The translations under genes were made by a program, and so were the position numbers. A stretch of 64,000 bases of DNA from Icerya purchasi (lineage: Eukaryota; Arthropoda; Insecta; Hemiptera; Monophlebidae), in contig CM077116.1 in the NCBI GenBank assembly GCA_039619475.1, positions 378,684,188 through 378,748,187 on the forward strand, in the 5' to 3' direction. Positions 48,220 to 60,409 of the stretch are shown in pieces. Positions within the stretch are counted from its first letter, which is position 1; each line of letters begins with the position of its first letter. The notes under the pieces are model-generated. The model did no database searches and was not told where the DNA came from. It saw nothing but the letters and a program-made list of their open reading frames with translations.

Positions 48220-49779
48220 CTGCGTAATTGTTTGGAAACAGATCGAATTAATCGCAAGTTCTGCATAGATAAGAGCGGCGGACGGCGGATCGCAATGATA
48301 CAGGTGATAAAAAATATTAAAAATGCAGATTTAACATAGTTTTCGAGCGAAAGAAATTCCTGGCTCTTTGAGATTCTGAAAAGGAAATTTTTAATAGTGT
48401 TATAACGGGAACTCTCTGCCGAATTATGATCACCGAAATTATGCTTATCCATCAAATGGTCACCGTTTATTAAACATAAAAGATTAAAGAACAACGAAAA
48501 GTTTTGCACTTTAAAAGCTTACAATTAGTAAGAAGACGGAACAGATACCGAATAAATTTTTAGAGTTCTCGCGTTAAAATAATGTAAGTAAAGTAGTAAT
48601 GTAAAGGAAGTCCCATATATCCTTGCTAAGGTATGATGGATTGCGTAATTAAGCTTTTCATAATGTACTTAAGGATCTAATGGATCTAAAGACAATATTT
48701 TGGGGCCAGTTCCTTTCTAGTTGAGACCTCCTTAACTCCCTCCCTTCCGAGATAATTTTCTAGTATAACCAATACTCAATTTCAGATTGGGTACAAACCT
48801 GGGAGAGACTTGGATTCGGAACGGGACAATTCCCTTGTGACAACCACCGAATAATCAGTCTGCTTATATGAATCTTAAAAATACTGCTACACACTATGAA
48901 ATGGAACATAGAAAATTACGTAAATGTAAATCTCGACGGTGTGCAGTGCGGATTCCGCAGAGAAGAACTGTCAGCAAGGAATTCAATTTGCCAATTATTA
49001 GAGAAAATGATGGCCGTAAACCGATGATGTTTTATACGTGCTTCATAGACTTTGAGAAAGAATTTGATTGGGTGGAATGGAAACAGCTCTTTTCATTACT
49101 AGAATGCGTTGGAATTCCCGGTAAATTGATATTACCAATAGGAGAACTTTAATAGACAACAGTGATGAGATGGAAAAAATACAATTCAAAACCGGTACAA
49201 ATGCATTAAGAGTAGTTCGTCACGGATGCCCACTGTCCTCCTTGCTGTTTAATACATGCGTAGACATATATTGCTAGAATCAATGAAAGGAGACATGTGA
49301 ACTGGGGGTTTGCGGATGACCAAGTATTAGCGGAAGCGTAACCAACAGTGTTACTGAAGGCAAACGCAACTGCGAAAAAATACGGCATAAAGATTATTTC
49401 GATAAAACTTAAGAATATAATATATTGCAATTAAACTATAGTATTTGTATTGTTACGATGGTTCGATCATTTGTCTATATTATTTGTAATAACACTTCAT
49501 TATCATCTGTGGTGGTCCACACTGTGTTTACCTATCATAGCGTAGTTATTGTTCCAGGTCTCAAAGCATATGATGAAACTATAGACCAAACGTTTTGTCT
49601 CAATTTATTGCACATATAGTCACCTTAAAATTAGACATACATACTACCAGAGAATTTGAAAGCTCTTTGGATTGGAATCTTTATAATGGGATACCCTACA
49701 AAAATTTTTGCAGGCGAGGTCGTTTGTTACTGACAATTATTTAATATCGTTATTAAGATCGTCTCCCATTGTATCTCAA

Positions 49780-49813
<34 letters not shown>

Positions 49814-52234
49814 CGTTTACAACAATGGTATACAAAATACTGAAAGATGTTGTACGCTCACAACAATATTATTTAAATTAATATGATGAATTACACGCAA
49901 AATCCGTTAAAGAGGAATTCGATATCGCTAAAAAAGAAGAAAAATTATACCCGAAATGTTTTAGCCGGCGTAATTAAATACATATTCGGTCAAACTGTTC
50001 AAAATGCGGAAATAGACACCATCGGATGTTGCATCAAAAAAATTATTTGCAAAAGTCCAGCTGGTTGAAAACTCGTTATCAATAAACAACACTTAGTCGA
50101 CTGCACCGAGTGTAGATGCTGACATCTCAAGAACTTCCATTTATTGACGTATCAGGCAACATAAATGAACTAGTGTAGCGTTGACAACTCTGCTGTTGTC
50201 TCAGTGTACAACCAAAGCTGGGTTTCTAAAATATATCAAGGCTCGAGTTCTTCATAATAATTGTTCACAAGGAAATTTAATTGTTGAAAAATTTTTAAAT
50301 AATAGTAGGTTACATCAAACTTACCAGGTGTCTTAATGAAAGATGTAACCGGGGATTGCACATCTTCAAATCGAATTACAAATTTTATTTTAAAATCCCG
50401 GTTCGGTAAATTTTCAATAGATGTAGAAGCAGATGCTGTAGCTCATATTTCCTATATTACCTCAGGTCCAATCATAAAAACAATTGTAAATAATCTACTG
50501 TTCAATTTTCCTGAAAATCAACTTTGTTGCAATCATGTTGACACAGTAATTAGGGAGGGGGGTGAATTTTATGAAGCAATTGTCTCGACTAAAAGCTCAT
50601 AATATGGAACAACTTTTTTCTGGTAAGTTAAAATTTGTGATGGCTAATCAGTAGTCCATATGTGGTGCAGAACAAGTTAAATAATGTGTGCTGTGTTTGA
50701 CAACACTTTAGTCATCAACTAGAAAAATTTTGTCACATCGAAGAAGCCGGTAGTGAAAAACAATTTCAGAATGTGAAAAGTGTAACGCTTATTTTGAGGA
50801 GACATATTTACAGGACGATAATGGTCGCTCCGTAATGCAATTACCACTTAAAAAAGATTCGCATCGCATCGGAGAATCGCGTGAGAGAGCGGGATAAAAA
50901 AGAAAATAAAAGTTGCACGCAAAAGCAGAAATTCGAACTCAATATATCGACTTCATGCGTGAATATGAAACGCTTAATCACATGGAGAGGTGTTCGCTCC
51001 AGGTATCATACATCGCATCAAACAGTTTTACGACTAGAAAGGACAAAAATGAAGTTACGTGTCATGTTTATCAGCAAAATCAAAATCAGACGTTTTATTA
51101 AATAACGTCTTAATGGTTGGTCCAACAATGTAACCATAATCATTTCGACACTATCAGTTCAATTTCGCGAACATAATATTGCTTTTTCTCTTGAAATTAC
51201 CAAAAATTCATCAAGAAGACTACAATCTCCAAAAAATTGTTGATTATCATTTAAATCTTAGCAAAGAAATGTCTTGCTGCGTTGAATAATGAATTAAAGG
51301 ATTCTCAAGCCCTACTGCATCTAATAGCGAATTACTTCTGTATGTATGATCTGCTGATAGGCTCATCATCGGGGGAGGAAGCTGAAAAACTATAATCAAG
51401 TATCCCTACGAATTAAAAACAGCTGCAATGCATGTCTATCTCATCAGAGTTTCTAGAGACACTGGACAGAAGTTTAACTGAAAAAACTAAAACTGTCTTG
51501 AATTTTATAGAAGCGGAATAATCATTTCCTTAGACTGCATTAGTATGCAGTGGAAGACTCGTTCTCTATTTACAACCTTAAAGAAATCTTACATACAGAG
51601 GTCAACAAAAGAGTTATTTTGTTAGAAATTTCCAGACTTGTTTGAAAATCATGATGCAGATTGCGCATAATTTATATCTGAATTGGGATGAATCTGTTCT
51701 GTTTCCATTAAGAGAAAAAGTTGCTAATTACTACAATAATTAAAACCATTTGAAATCATTTAATATTTGTCACTGTTATTCGCGTTTCGATGAAGTGGTC
51801 AATCGTTCATTAATTTTGCTTATAGCGCTGTGTCATCATATATTATCGTAGTGTTGTTGGTAACTTCTGTAATGTTGATTATACTGTTTGTGCTAAAATT
51901 CGTGTAGCGCCAAAGAACAAGTTACTATCGAATTGGAGGTGGGGTTGTGTATGAACGAAATAAAATCCTGTCCATTTGAGCACTCGCGGAATAAATCTAT
52001 TAACATTTCTTAAATCAGAAGTTTTGAAGTTCATCATTGACGCTCTTGATTCTGTTACATTGTTGTCTCTTGTCAACTAAAATGCTTAAAGTTCGAAAAG
52101 CCACATTTACCGTGAAAAGCAACGATCAGCATTTTGTCAAACCTATCAATACTAATTTTTTTGGAATGAAATCGTCAGATATTTTGATTTTTTCGACGAA
52201 ATTATAATCTAATTTATATTTTCCAATAGGGTTC

Positions 52235-52297
<63 letters not shown>

Positions 52298-55200
52298 TCT
52301 ATTTATTTATTTAGGGATTCTTGAATCAAATATTGTTTAACTTATATGTGTCTTAGAATGAGGATCTATGCATAGGGAGTGTCAAATCTTGTCTGTAGGC
52401 AGAATTCCCATTATTTATTTAACTTTGGCTGACCAATTTTTGATTTTATTATTGTACAGTTTTTCTTCTTTTTACACGGACACTTTTCTAATGGAATTGA
52501 TACAATTTGACTATTTGTTTCGTCCAATTGTTCTTCGCTTTTACACCAAAATGGTCTCCGTTTAATTTTCATTTACTGATTTTAGGAGTTACTAGATGGA
52601 AATATTATCCTAATTTCTGAGACTAAAACCGCAGGCTTGTTTTTTTGCATTGTTAATTTTCTGAAGTACTTAACGGGTATTGGAAATTCCGCCGACTTTT
52701 CTAAACTAACAAGACCATTTAGTGATTTTTACAGTAGCGGTCGTAACGGCATAAATATTCAAGCTTTCCCATTGATATCAAGGTTGTTTGATAAGTTGTT
52801 TTTTGTTTTTTTTCGACTTTACATTAAACGTTTTTAATGGTAACATTAAATATGGTACACCTAGCCGCAATTTAATATCAGACCTTTAATTTCTTTAAAT
52901 TAAAAAATGAGTATTTACTAATAATTAAATGTGTTGGATTTTGAGCCGCTGGAAGATTAAATTGATCGGGACGTCGTCATTGACAAAGCCGTTAAGGATT
53001 GTCAGTGATTAGTGACATCGTATAATTGTTTTTTTTTTTTTTTTTTTTCGATTTGAGCCAAAATATTAAAAGATATAGAGCTTTCTTGATATTCGTTAGA
53101 TTTTAAGGAATAGGTCCCTAGGGTATACTACGACATTATTCAACGGAAATCCTATCCATCCTGCGCTTTCATTATATCCCGTTCAGAATTCCCAATCGCC
53201 TCATTCGTTGTTTTGTAGCAGCAGTTAATAGAGATCGGAATGTGTGGCATTCACTTCTCTAAATTTTTATAATACAATAATTTCAATTTGTAATAACGAT
53301 GGCAGGTAGTATTTCAGTAGCGACACCTGATTGTCGTTTGTTTACTGCTATTTTTAGCGATATTTTTAAAGAGTTTTTTTTTTGTTTTTTGGCTTATTTC
53401 GCCATATCATTTGCGTAATACTTATATAGTGTTTCAGCGACCTAGAACAGCGATTTATACATTTGAACAAATGCCGTATGAATTATTTTTCTGGAGTATT
53501 TTTCTATACTGCCTGAAATTCATTCGCAAATTAGAGATATTATCGTATGCGCAAGAAAGTACGATATATATTTAATTTTAAAAATAGCGTATTTTAATTC
53601 ATTAAAAATGTTATTAAAAACGGAATTTCTGATACTGATGTTTAGCTAATTTCAAAATATAAAATCCATAATGAGTTCTTATAGAGTTGGTTGATTTTTT
53701 TTTCTTTCGAGGTACTATATTAATATAATTTTCTTAATACACCCTGTCAAGAAAGTATCGGGAATTGTCAATTTAAATCTCCCGGGTAATAGCTAGGCAG
53801 ATAATTTTTTTTTCCAGGTTGGTACAACTGTTTTGTATTATGATGCCTATTTTTAGCGCGATCTGTCAACCAGTGTGTTTACAGCAGCTGTTAAAATCAG
53901 TCGACCTTGAAGTGTTTTGTCGAAGTTTTACAATGAGTGAAAATATTGAACAACGTACTTGTGTTAAATTCTGTGTTTCGAACGAAATTTCTTGTGCCGA
54001 TACACTGAAAATGTTACAGAAGGCTTTTGGTGAATCTGCTTTATCAAAAACGCGGGTTTACGAGTGGTACAGAGCGTTCAAGGATGGTCGGGAGACGGTC
54101 GAAGACATGCCTCGCTCTGGACGGCCTTCAACGAGTGTGACCGATGATAACGTCGATAAAATCAAGGAAATCGTTGCTGAAAATTGTCATGTGAGCTTGA
54201 GAGAGATGGCTCATGGATTGGGCATGTCACACGAGAGCGTACGTACGATTGTGCACGAAAAATTGGGTATGCAACGCGTTGCGGCTCGGCTTGTTCCGAA
54301 AGACCTGAATTTCTTTCAAAAAAAGTACCGAGAACAGGTAGCTGCAGACATGCTGGATCGAGCCAATTTGGATCCTACCTTCTTGGAAAAGATAATTACT
54401 GGTGACGAGACATGGGTGTACGAGTACGACACGCTTACGAACCAGCAATCGTCCGAATGGCGGCCAATTGGCGCGCCAAAGCCGAAAAAACCTCGCCAAA
54501 GCCGATCGAAAGTGAAGATCATGTTGATTGTTTTCTTCGATATTCGAGGCGTGGTACACTATGAATATGTGCCAGCCGGACAGACAGTCACCAAAGAGTT
54601 TTACTTAAGTGTTTTGAGGCGTTTGAAAGAGGCTATCCGTCGTAAACGTAACGATTTGTGGGTCGACAATTCTTGGATTCTCCATCACGATAATGCGCCG
54701 TCTCACAAAGCCATAATTGTGAATGAGTTTTTGGCCAAACACTCGGTAAATATCATCGAACAACCGCCGTATTCACTAGATTTAGCACCCTGCGACTTCT
54801 TCCTATTCTCAAAACTCAAATTTCCGCTACGGGGAATGCGCTTCGAATCGATTGATGACATCAAGACGAATGCGACGCGAGAGCTAAAGGCCATCCCGGA
54901 AACCGCCTATCAGAAGTGCTTTGCCGAGTGGAAAAAGCGTTGGCATATGTGCATCGCTTCGAATGGATGTTATTTTGAAGGTGAAAAAATAAATTTGGAT
55001 GAAAATTAAAAATTGTTCGTTTTATTTAACAATTCCCGATACTTTCTTGACAGGGTGTATATACGTTAATTTTAATGACTTTAAATTAAAATCTAAATAT
55101 CACTGAAGTTACGATTCGATAATAATTAATTATTGCATATGACTATAGATAATTATTTTAAGATTCCAGTTAAATTACTACTTCCCACAAAAATGACAAA

Positions 55201-55510
55201 TAAACAGTGGAAGTTAACGTATAGACTGGTGAAGTAATTTACTTCTGCTTGAATTACTGACGATGCGCAGCCTTCTTCCACAAAAATGAAAATTTCATAT
55301 TAATCAGTTCCGATGTGTACTAACCGATTGTAGATCCGGAGGCTATTCTAGCCAAATATATTTCTGATATGTTTCTAGAAAAGTAATACATAATCCAGCC
55401 TGCAATTGATAATACGTATGAAAATGTTATAGTACATTTTCGACCAAATTGATCGTTAATGAATCCGGCAACGAACGTGGCTATGCACGCTGTCAACACA
55501 CCTAAAGAAG
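47123..55510 (-). CDS. MFS sugar/trehalose-transporter-like protein, 3' part (two exons)
   Basis: Minus-strand exons 55510-55325 and 48219-47123 join in phase (G|GT, glycine). They encode about 427 residues, lacking only the N-terminal part, and the 5' exons were not found to 64 kb. Major facilitator features are the loop motif GFINDQFGRK (G-x3-D-x2-GRK), ESPSWYVQRKRIEDAKRVL after TM6, a cytosolic loop with a CCCPP cluster, several hydrophobic segments, PWTMTSEIL, and the terminal PETYNKSLMEIEREF. These point to the SLC2/Tret1-like family of insect plasma-membrane sugar carriers. The usual QQ-x-SG-x-NA sugar-binding motif is replaced by MNGVQFINCYPILFYEVF, so the substrate may differ. The 7.1-kb intron holds five transposon insertions. 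The frame is intact and the gene is probably expressed. Confidence 0.9.
48590..48865 (-). mobile_element. SINE copy, minus strand, diverged
   Basis: The complement reads GTCCCGTTCCGAATCCAAGT, CTCCCAGGTTTGTACCCAAT and ends in ACTACTTTACTTACATT, in the same order as the SINE at 18110-18356. The B box is eroded and the middle differs. It lies in the MFS gene intron, in the gene's sense orientation. Confidence 0.65.
48890..49420 (+). mobile_element. LINE reverse transcriptase fragment
   Basis: Reads VSKEFNLPIIRENDGRKPMM, FYTCFIDFEKEFDWVEWKQL, a frame change, then VRHGCPLSSLLFNTCVDIY (about 49215) and FADDQVLAEA (about 49312), in the usual order of non-LTR reverse transcriptase motifs. Stops break it. 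An uninterrupted A run at 49785-49813 could be its 3' tail. It is antisense to the MFS gene, in whose intron it lies. Confidence 0.78.
49785..49813 (+). repeat. poly(A) run
   Basis: A run of about 28 A, a candidate retrotransposon tail for the LINE fragment upstream. Confidence 0.8.
49900..51750 (+). mobile_element. BEL/Pao LTR-retrotransposon pol remnant
   Basis: Heavily decayed, but motifs come in BEL/Pao order. They are ILKSRFGKFSIDVEA (about 50390, protease-linked region), VMQLPLKKDSHRIGESRERA (about 50836), YIDFMREYETLNHME (about 50940), LLNNVLMVGPTM in place of SLNDVLMVGPT (about 51103), MYDLLIGSSSGEEAEKL in place of YVDDLLTG (about 51343) and a TKR-type segment (about 51606). The active-site YVDD has become YMYD and there are frameshifts throughout. 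No LTRs were recognised. The first 400 bp are assigned only by continuity. Confidence 0.7.
52234..52313 (+). repeat. (TTTA)n microsatellite
   Basis: About 20 TTTA units with one TCTA variant. Confidence 0.95.
52314..53739. other. MFS-gene intron sequence, no feature seen
   Basis: AT-rich, no coding match. A T run at 53031-53048 may be the tail of an unrecognised minus-strand retroelement. Confidence 0.35.
53740..55057 (+). mobile_element. complete mariner element, apparently young
   Basis: A 1318-bp element between TA dinucleotides (53738-53739, 55058-55059). The two terminal repeats (53740-53768 and 55029-55057, starting CACCCTGTCAAGAAAGTATC) are identical inverted copies over 29 bp. It carries one uninterrupted transposase gene. 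It is inserted in the 7.1-kb intron of the MFS gene, opposite to the gene. Confidence 0.96.
53933..55009 (+). CDS. mariner transposase, intact
   Basis: 358 residues from ATG at 53933 (context ACAATGA); the frame is open further upstream to 53819 but those residues do not match the family. Order: paired helix-turn-helix DNA-binding region (about residues 5-115, with RVYEWYRAFKDGRETVEDMP and an intervening GRPS), linker ARLVPKDL at the WVPHEL position (118-125), then the DDE/D nuclease core with D158 (TGDETWVYEYD), D253 (HHDNAPSH) and D288 (DLAPCDFFLF). D253 and D288 have 34 residues between them, the D,D34D mariner signature. It cuts and pastes its own element into TA sites in the nucleus (family knowledge). 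No stop, frameshift or missing catalytic residue is seen. The length is slightly above the usual 345. Confidence 0.97.
   Translation: MSENIEQRTCVKFCVSNEISCADTLKMLQKAFGESALSKTRVYEWYRAFKDGRETVEDMPRSGRPSTSVTDDNVDKIKEIVAENCHVSLREMAHGLGMSHESVRTIVHEKLGMQRVAARLVPKDLNFFQKKYREQVAADMLDRANLDPTFLEKIITGDETWVYEYDTLTNQQSSEWRPIGAPKPKKPRQSRSKVKIMLIVFFDIRGVVHYEYVPAGQTVTKEFYLSVLRRLKEAIRRKRNDLWVDNSWILHHDNAPSHKAIIVNEFLAKHSVNIIEQPPYSLDLAPCDFFLFSKLKFPLRGMRFESIDDIKTNATRELKAIPETAYQKCFAEWKKRWHMCIASNGCYFEGEKINLDEN
55325..55510 (-). CDS. MFS transporter-like gene, internal exon
   Basis: Acceptor ATTTTTCAG|CT and donor ATCG|GTTAGT. Encodes SLGVLTACIATFVAGFINDQ, FGRKCTITFSYVLSIAGWIM and ARIASGSTIG, that is TM2, the conserved loop and TM3-TM4. 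Its phase at both ends (one base carried over) suits the downstream exon. Confidence 0.9.
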
Positions 55511-57981
55511 CTGAAAAATAAATGGATAAATTTTTAGCGTTAAATTTATTTTTGAAATTTCCTACTTTATACGCCACATTTGGTTGTATAATTTTTTTGC
55601 ACAGCAAGTATCGTATACCAGCGTTTTTTTGAATTTTATTGTTTTATCTTTTTAATTCGTCGATTAAAAGAAATTATAACCTAAAATACTTCTAGAAGAA
55701 TATTCCTGACGATTCCGGTAGATGTTATTAATGCACATGAAAAAAACAAAAAAAAAAAAAAAAACTGAAAAAAAAAAGTAGTTTGTACGTATCGTGAAAA
55801 ATGAATTTAAAGGAACATAGAGTTTGCATATGTACTTGTTGTGGTAAACTATCTCCCGGTGACAGACAAAGTGAATAAAATTATTTAGTTTAATTCCTAA
55901 GATATTTCGTCACTTCTTGGGTGGTTATTTTCATTAGTGAATAACATAGAATGTTCATGAATTCGTTCATGTTTATGCGGTGTTTAACAAATATATACAT
56001 ATATATATGTACATATATGTCACAAAAAAAAAAAAAAGATCCCCTAATAATATAATGAACTATTAACTGATATGTATCCGTAACTTACTTTAATGTTTAC
56101 GTTATGTGTTGCGGTATTTTTGACCAAATGCGACCCCTTCGCATTAATTCGAATGCGACCTTTGACGGATTAAATATAAGGTGGTACGGAACAATAAGGC
56201 ACAGTTGTGTAGGTCCACTCTGCTAATCTGAGTAATAATTCTGCATAAGGTAAAAAACTGTGGCTGGATTTAGTTTTTACAGTACACCACAATACTGTTT
56301 AGAACTGTGTTACTGTCTGTAGTTTCCGCATTGGAAGCCTACAGAAAGTTTTAAAGCGCGAAAAAAATTATCCTTATCAAAGAAAAGTTATTAAAAGCGT
56401 TTTAATTTAGACACGCGCGGTTGCTGTTTTTAGTGCTTGTTTAACACAATTGAAGCCCCTAAAGATTTTTGTATATCTCTGAGCAGTTCTGAAAATTTTC
56501 TACGCTATTCAGAGATGTGAATCGTGGATATGTTTTTTAAAGGTTAACATTTTTTTTAGATTTAGAATATTGTGCTATATTTTCTGTAAAAGGTCTAGTA
56601 TACTGTACGGAAACGCGAAAATGTAACGAGTTTCAAAAATTATAATAAAAGTGTGTGTTGCACTGATGTTCGCTAATAGGGGATCATCTTGTATTAGAAA
56701 TTGTAGATCGCTTTTTTTTGCTGATAGTGAACGACAACCACTTCAGACAATCCGGATTGGACCGGCTGGATGTGGTAAAACGTTTACTTTGAACCTTCGA
56801 TGGGAACGTATAATCGTTTCTCACAAGTAACACATTTAATGCACATCCCGGAGACGTACCGGAATGGCAGCTTCAACTATGAATGGTGTAAAGTTTAGCC
56901 ATTACATTAGCAGACGACGACACACATACATATAAACTAATTTTTATACTGTTACCATGGTAACAATTTTATCACCCTACGTTAATTTAACAAAAATGCA
57001 ACGCAAAATAGAGTACATATTTTTTTGGTTACGATAAAAAAGACAAAAAAAAAGCCGCAAAAAACACATACCGAAAATCGATCGATGACAAGGCTGTAAT
57101 TTTGAAGAAAAAATTATTCGAGGATGCAGATAAAAAAAATAAGAACATTACAAAAAATTAGTTGGATATTTAAAAGTAAAAAAAAAAAAATAATAAATTA
57201 AAAAACGCAATAGTCGCCAGCGAGAAAAATCATGACGGTTTTATTCGGTGGAGCGATAATTATTGCAGCGAAATGGTAGCAAAGTGATCACATTGCTTTT
57301 AGATGATGATGAAGAATTAAATGTAGAGCTGCTGACTTCTCGTTTAAGTTATTTCTCATTTGTTAAAATCATTTCTTTGACGATGATTAAAGAATTTTCG
57401 AGCAATTATGCGGCGACTGCTTATGATTGATTTTTGTTAATTTTTTTTTGCAAGCGGGCCGTATTAACTTCTCCGCTATCTCATATTAAGAGCCGGGGAA
57501 GCTATTTTTAAAATAAAATCCAGAACAGAGGAAATAATTAAATGAGAAGAAAAATGTCTGGTAGAAAAAGACAAATATTTCAATATTTCAGAGTTGTTTG
57601 GAAGCACGCGGAACGGAGCTGTAAGCAATTTTTAAGAAGTGAGCCTATTAGCTCACCACTACCTTGATACAGTTCTATAATAGCAGTCTAGTAGCATTAT
57701 ATTTCGTACATCCCGATATATTACGCAGACTTGTAAACAATGCCGCATGTATTATTCAAGCCTAAAGATTGAATTATCTTTCTTTACGTGCCACTCAGTA
57801 TTTTTAATCAGTCTTCTGATGCATGTTAAGCGATTTATACACTGCGACACATCCATCATTAACTGACGATGCAAAAACTAATTTCGTCAGTATTATTTTC
57901 TAAAAAATTTATAGGAATTATAATCATTTCTACAATATCGGATAAATTATTTATAGCATTTGAGTATATACATAATACATA
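55511..57981. other. MFS-gene upstream intron or intergenic, no feature seen
   Basis: Expected to contain or precede the 5' exons of the minus-strand transporter gene, but I could not identify one. Two A-rich runs and an ATATATAC-type tract are present. Confidence 0.35.
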
Positions 57982-58585
57982 CAGGGCTGGATTCAAAGAG
58001 AAATTTTGGGGAGGGAAATTATATAATTAGATGATATCTTATACGGTAGACAGAAGATATTTAATAAATACCCCTTGTTTCATGAAGAACACCAAATAGC
58101 GACCACCTTTATAGAAACATAATTATTATAATTTTTAATTTAAGTCTTATATTTAGGCGGGTGGGAGATGGAGGGGGGGGGGCGAAAAATAAAACGAAAT
58201 TATAAAATTCTACCTTAAATATGGTAGTTTCGAAATAGCAAGAAAGTATTTTTATTAGACTTTATTTTTATTTTTGTTAGTAATTCGATCAGATTTCTCC
58301 TTGTTCGTGAGCAAGTTTCTCATTGAACTATTTTTAAAAATTAAAAATAAATAAAAAAAAAACTAAAGAACGACGACAGTTGCGTTTAAAACAGAATAAA
58401 AAACGTAACATTAATAGTTCTACTAGAAAACAGTATTAAATATTAATTATTAAAATCCATAAGTAAAATTTATACAAATCTTTTATAGCATAAATTAAGT
58501 TTCTCTGTTATAAAAAAAGAATTTTCATAGAGGATTTGGTGTCGAGGGGGGGGGGGGGTCTTCCCCCGCCGTGGATCCGCCACTG
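57982..58585. mobile_element. hAT-type non-autonomous element, family B copy 2
   Basis: Ends CAGGGCTGGATTC and GGATCCGCCACTG; flanks share ATACATA (57975-57981 and 58586-58592). It contains ATTATATAATTAGATGATAT, CGACGACAGTTGCGTTTAAA and AACAGTATTAAATATTA, in the same order as the copy at 15672-16598. It lacks the nested insert and so shows the empty site. G runs lie near both ends. Confidence 0.82.
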
Positions 58586-58592
58586 ATACATA

Positions 58593-60409
58593 AATGTTTA
58601 TGCAGTTGCAGACTGACCAGAATGTCTACAATAAGTGAGTGACCTTTTTTTAAATATTGGATGTTTAAATAGGTTTTTTGTTTGTTGTTGTAAAAATTTT
58701 TTCAGTTCTGACTCTTGTTTTTTAATGTTTTTCCGCGTATTACTTTTTCAAACGAAACAGATCTTTTTCTCGGCTTATAAACGATTTTTTTAATCCCGGT
58801 CGACTGCCGATTAATGTTAAGTGCAGAGGAAGAACGAAGACGGTAATAATTGAACTAGAATCAGAGAGTAAAAAATGAAGAACTTCTTGTTAGTTCGAAT
58901 ACGATTATGACACAGTTAGCTTAAGAAATCACGAATTTTTAAGACAGGACATGATGAGTAAAGATTTTATGAAAAATCTGGAGTTGTGTGTTGACTTCGC
59001 ACTATCGGTAAGTAACTGCGTGTTTCCGGTAACGCAAACTCGACGACCGACGTAGAGACTTTTAGATTTTATTCGATTGATAAGGACAGGTCTTTATTTG
59101 ATAAGTTTCCGAAGGAAGCGCGAAATTAGCCGGATGTGGGATGAATTTTGAAAAAGGGAGTTTTTTTTTTTACTTTTTGGTCTCTCCCTGGCGGGGATTA
59201 AATATCGGAATAGGAAAAAGTGTACTTAGATCAGTCAAAAAACTGAAAACCGGTAGAAAGTACGAATGAGAATTGTAAAAGATGCGAGATTCCATTATTA
59301 GGGAGAGGTTATACATCTTGCAGTGCGTAGTATTTACGATAGCGAGATACAAGAGAGAGTACCCTGCTAATGAACGCATTAGGTGAAAATTGAACAGTAC
59401 CGATTATGGATGTGCTTGCTAAAAGTAATCAATTTTTCTTTCGAGAAATACGCCGTTTTATAAATATTAAGTAGGAATATGAGATGTCATTTTCATAATT
59501 AGAAAAATATTTCGCGATGTAAATATAGGTGCGAAATAGCTTTTTTCCCAGTTTGGTCACGGTTAAATTGCTGTGGAAATTTCTTAAATAATAAATTTAA
59601 GAATTTAATGAAAAATAGGAAAAAAATTATATCCGTTTTCTTTTGTTTTCTCTTTTTTTTTCGTTTTTTTTCAGCGACGATTGTGTGTAGTACTCGTAAT
59701 TATTTTAGAGTGATTTTTAAATAACATTACAATAATTTGAAAAATACGAAAACAGTACGTAATTTTTTTATTTATACATACATATATGGAACTAAATAAA
59801 AATTTTTCAATAATATTTATTTACAAAATTTAAACGATTTGTAATTTTTGTTGGTAACTATGGCGGTTCTATCTCTCGCGTTTATGCTTCGCTTATCAGT
59901 TTAATTATCAGTCGGACAATTACCGGTGAGATCAATTTTTTATCATCTTTGTATGTACAATAATAATTTTTGGCTTTTTATCTTACTAACAGTCTAATCG
60001 CAATTTCGTGTTGCTCATTCTTTCATTATCGTGCCGTTCTTTATCGTTTTGATTTCGCTAATGCACCGCTGAGCGCGATCAAACAAACATCAAAATGAAC
60101 TCGATAAAATCAATCTCTCTTTTTAACGGTTTCATTCAAGTCGCCAGAATTCACACTAAAAAATTTCTCCTTTTTCAAATACTTTAGCTGACTGACTGAA
60201 GAAAACTTTTTATCGTTTGGAAAGCTCTTTGTTCGCATCGGTCAAACATTTTATACACTTTGTTCACGGATAAAAGGTGTTTAACAGGGCTCGGTGATTC
60301 TTCTTCTTCTTCTAAGTCCGCCTCTCCTATCGCAAGTTGGTAACCATTTGACAACGTTTCTTTTCATTTCGTGCTACATGAACAAGTGTGTGGCCGTGTC
60401 AGGCATATC
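58593..60409. other. no gene seen
   Basis: Mixed composition, no coding match on either strand and no paired repeats recognised. Confidence 0.35.

Noticed and set aside
49883..51105. First reading of this region as a hAT/ZBED-like domesticated gene
   Set aside because: The ordered motifs (LMVGPT, FMREYE, GSSSGEEAEKL) fit BEL/Pao pol instead.
54227..54559. Antisense open frames within the mariner transposase
   Set aside because: Shadow frames of a well-supported gene.
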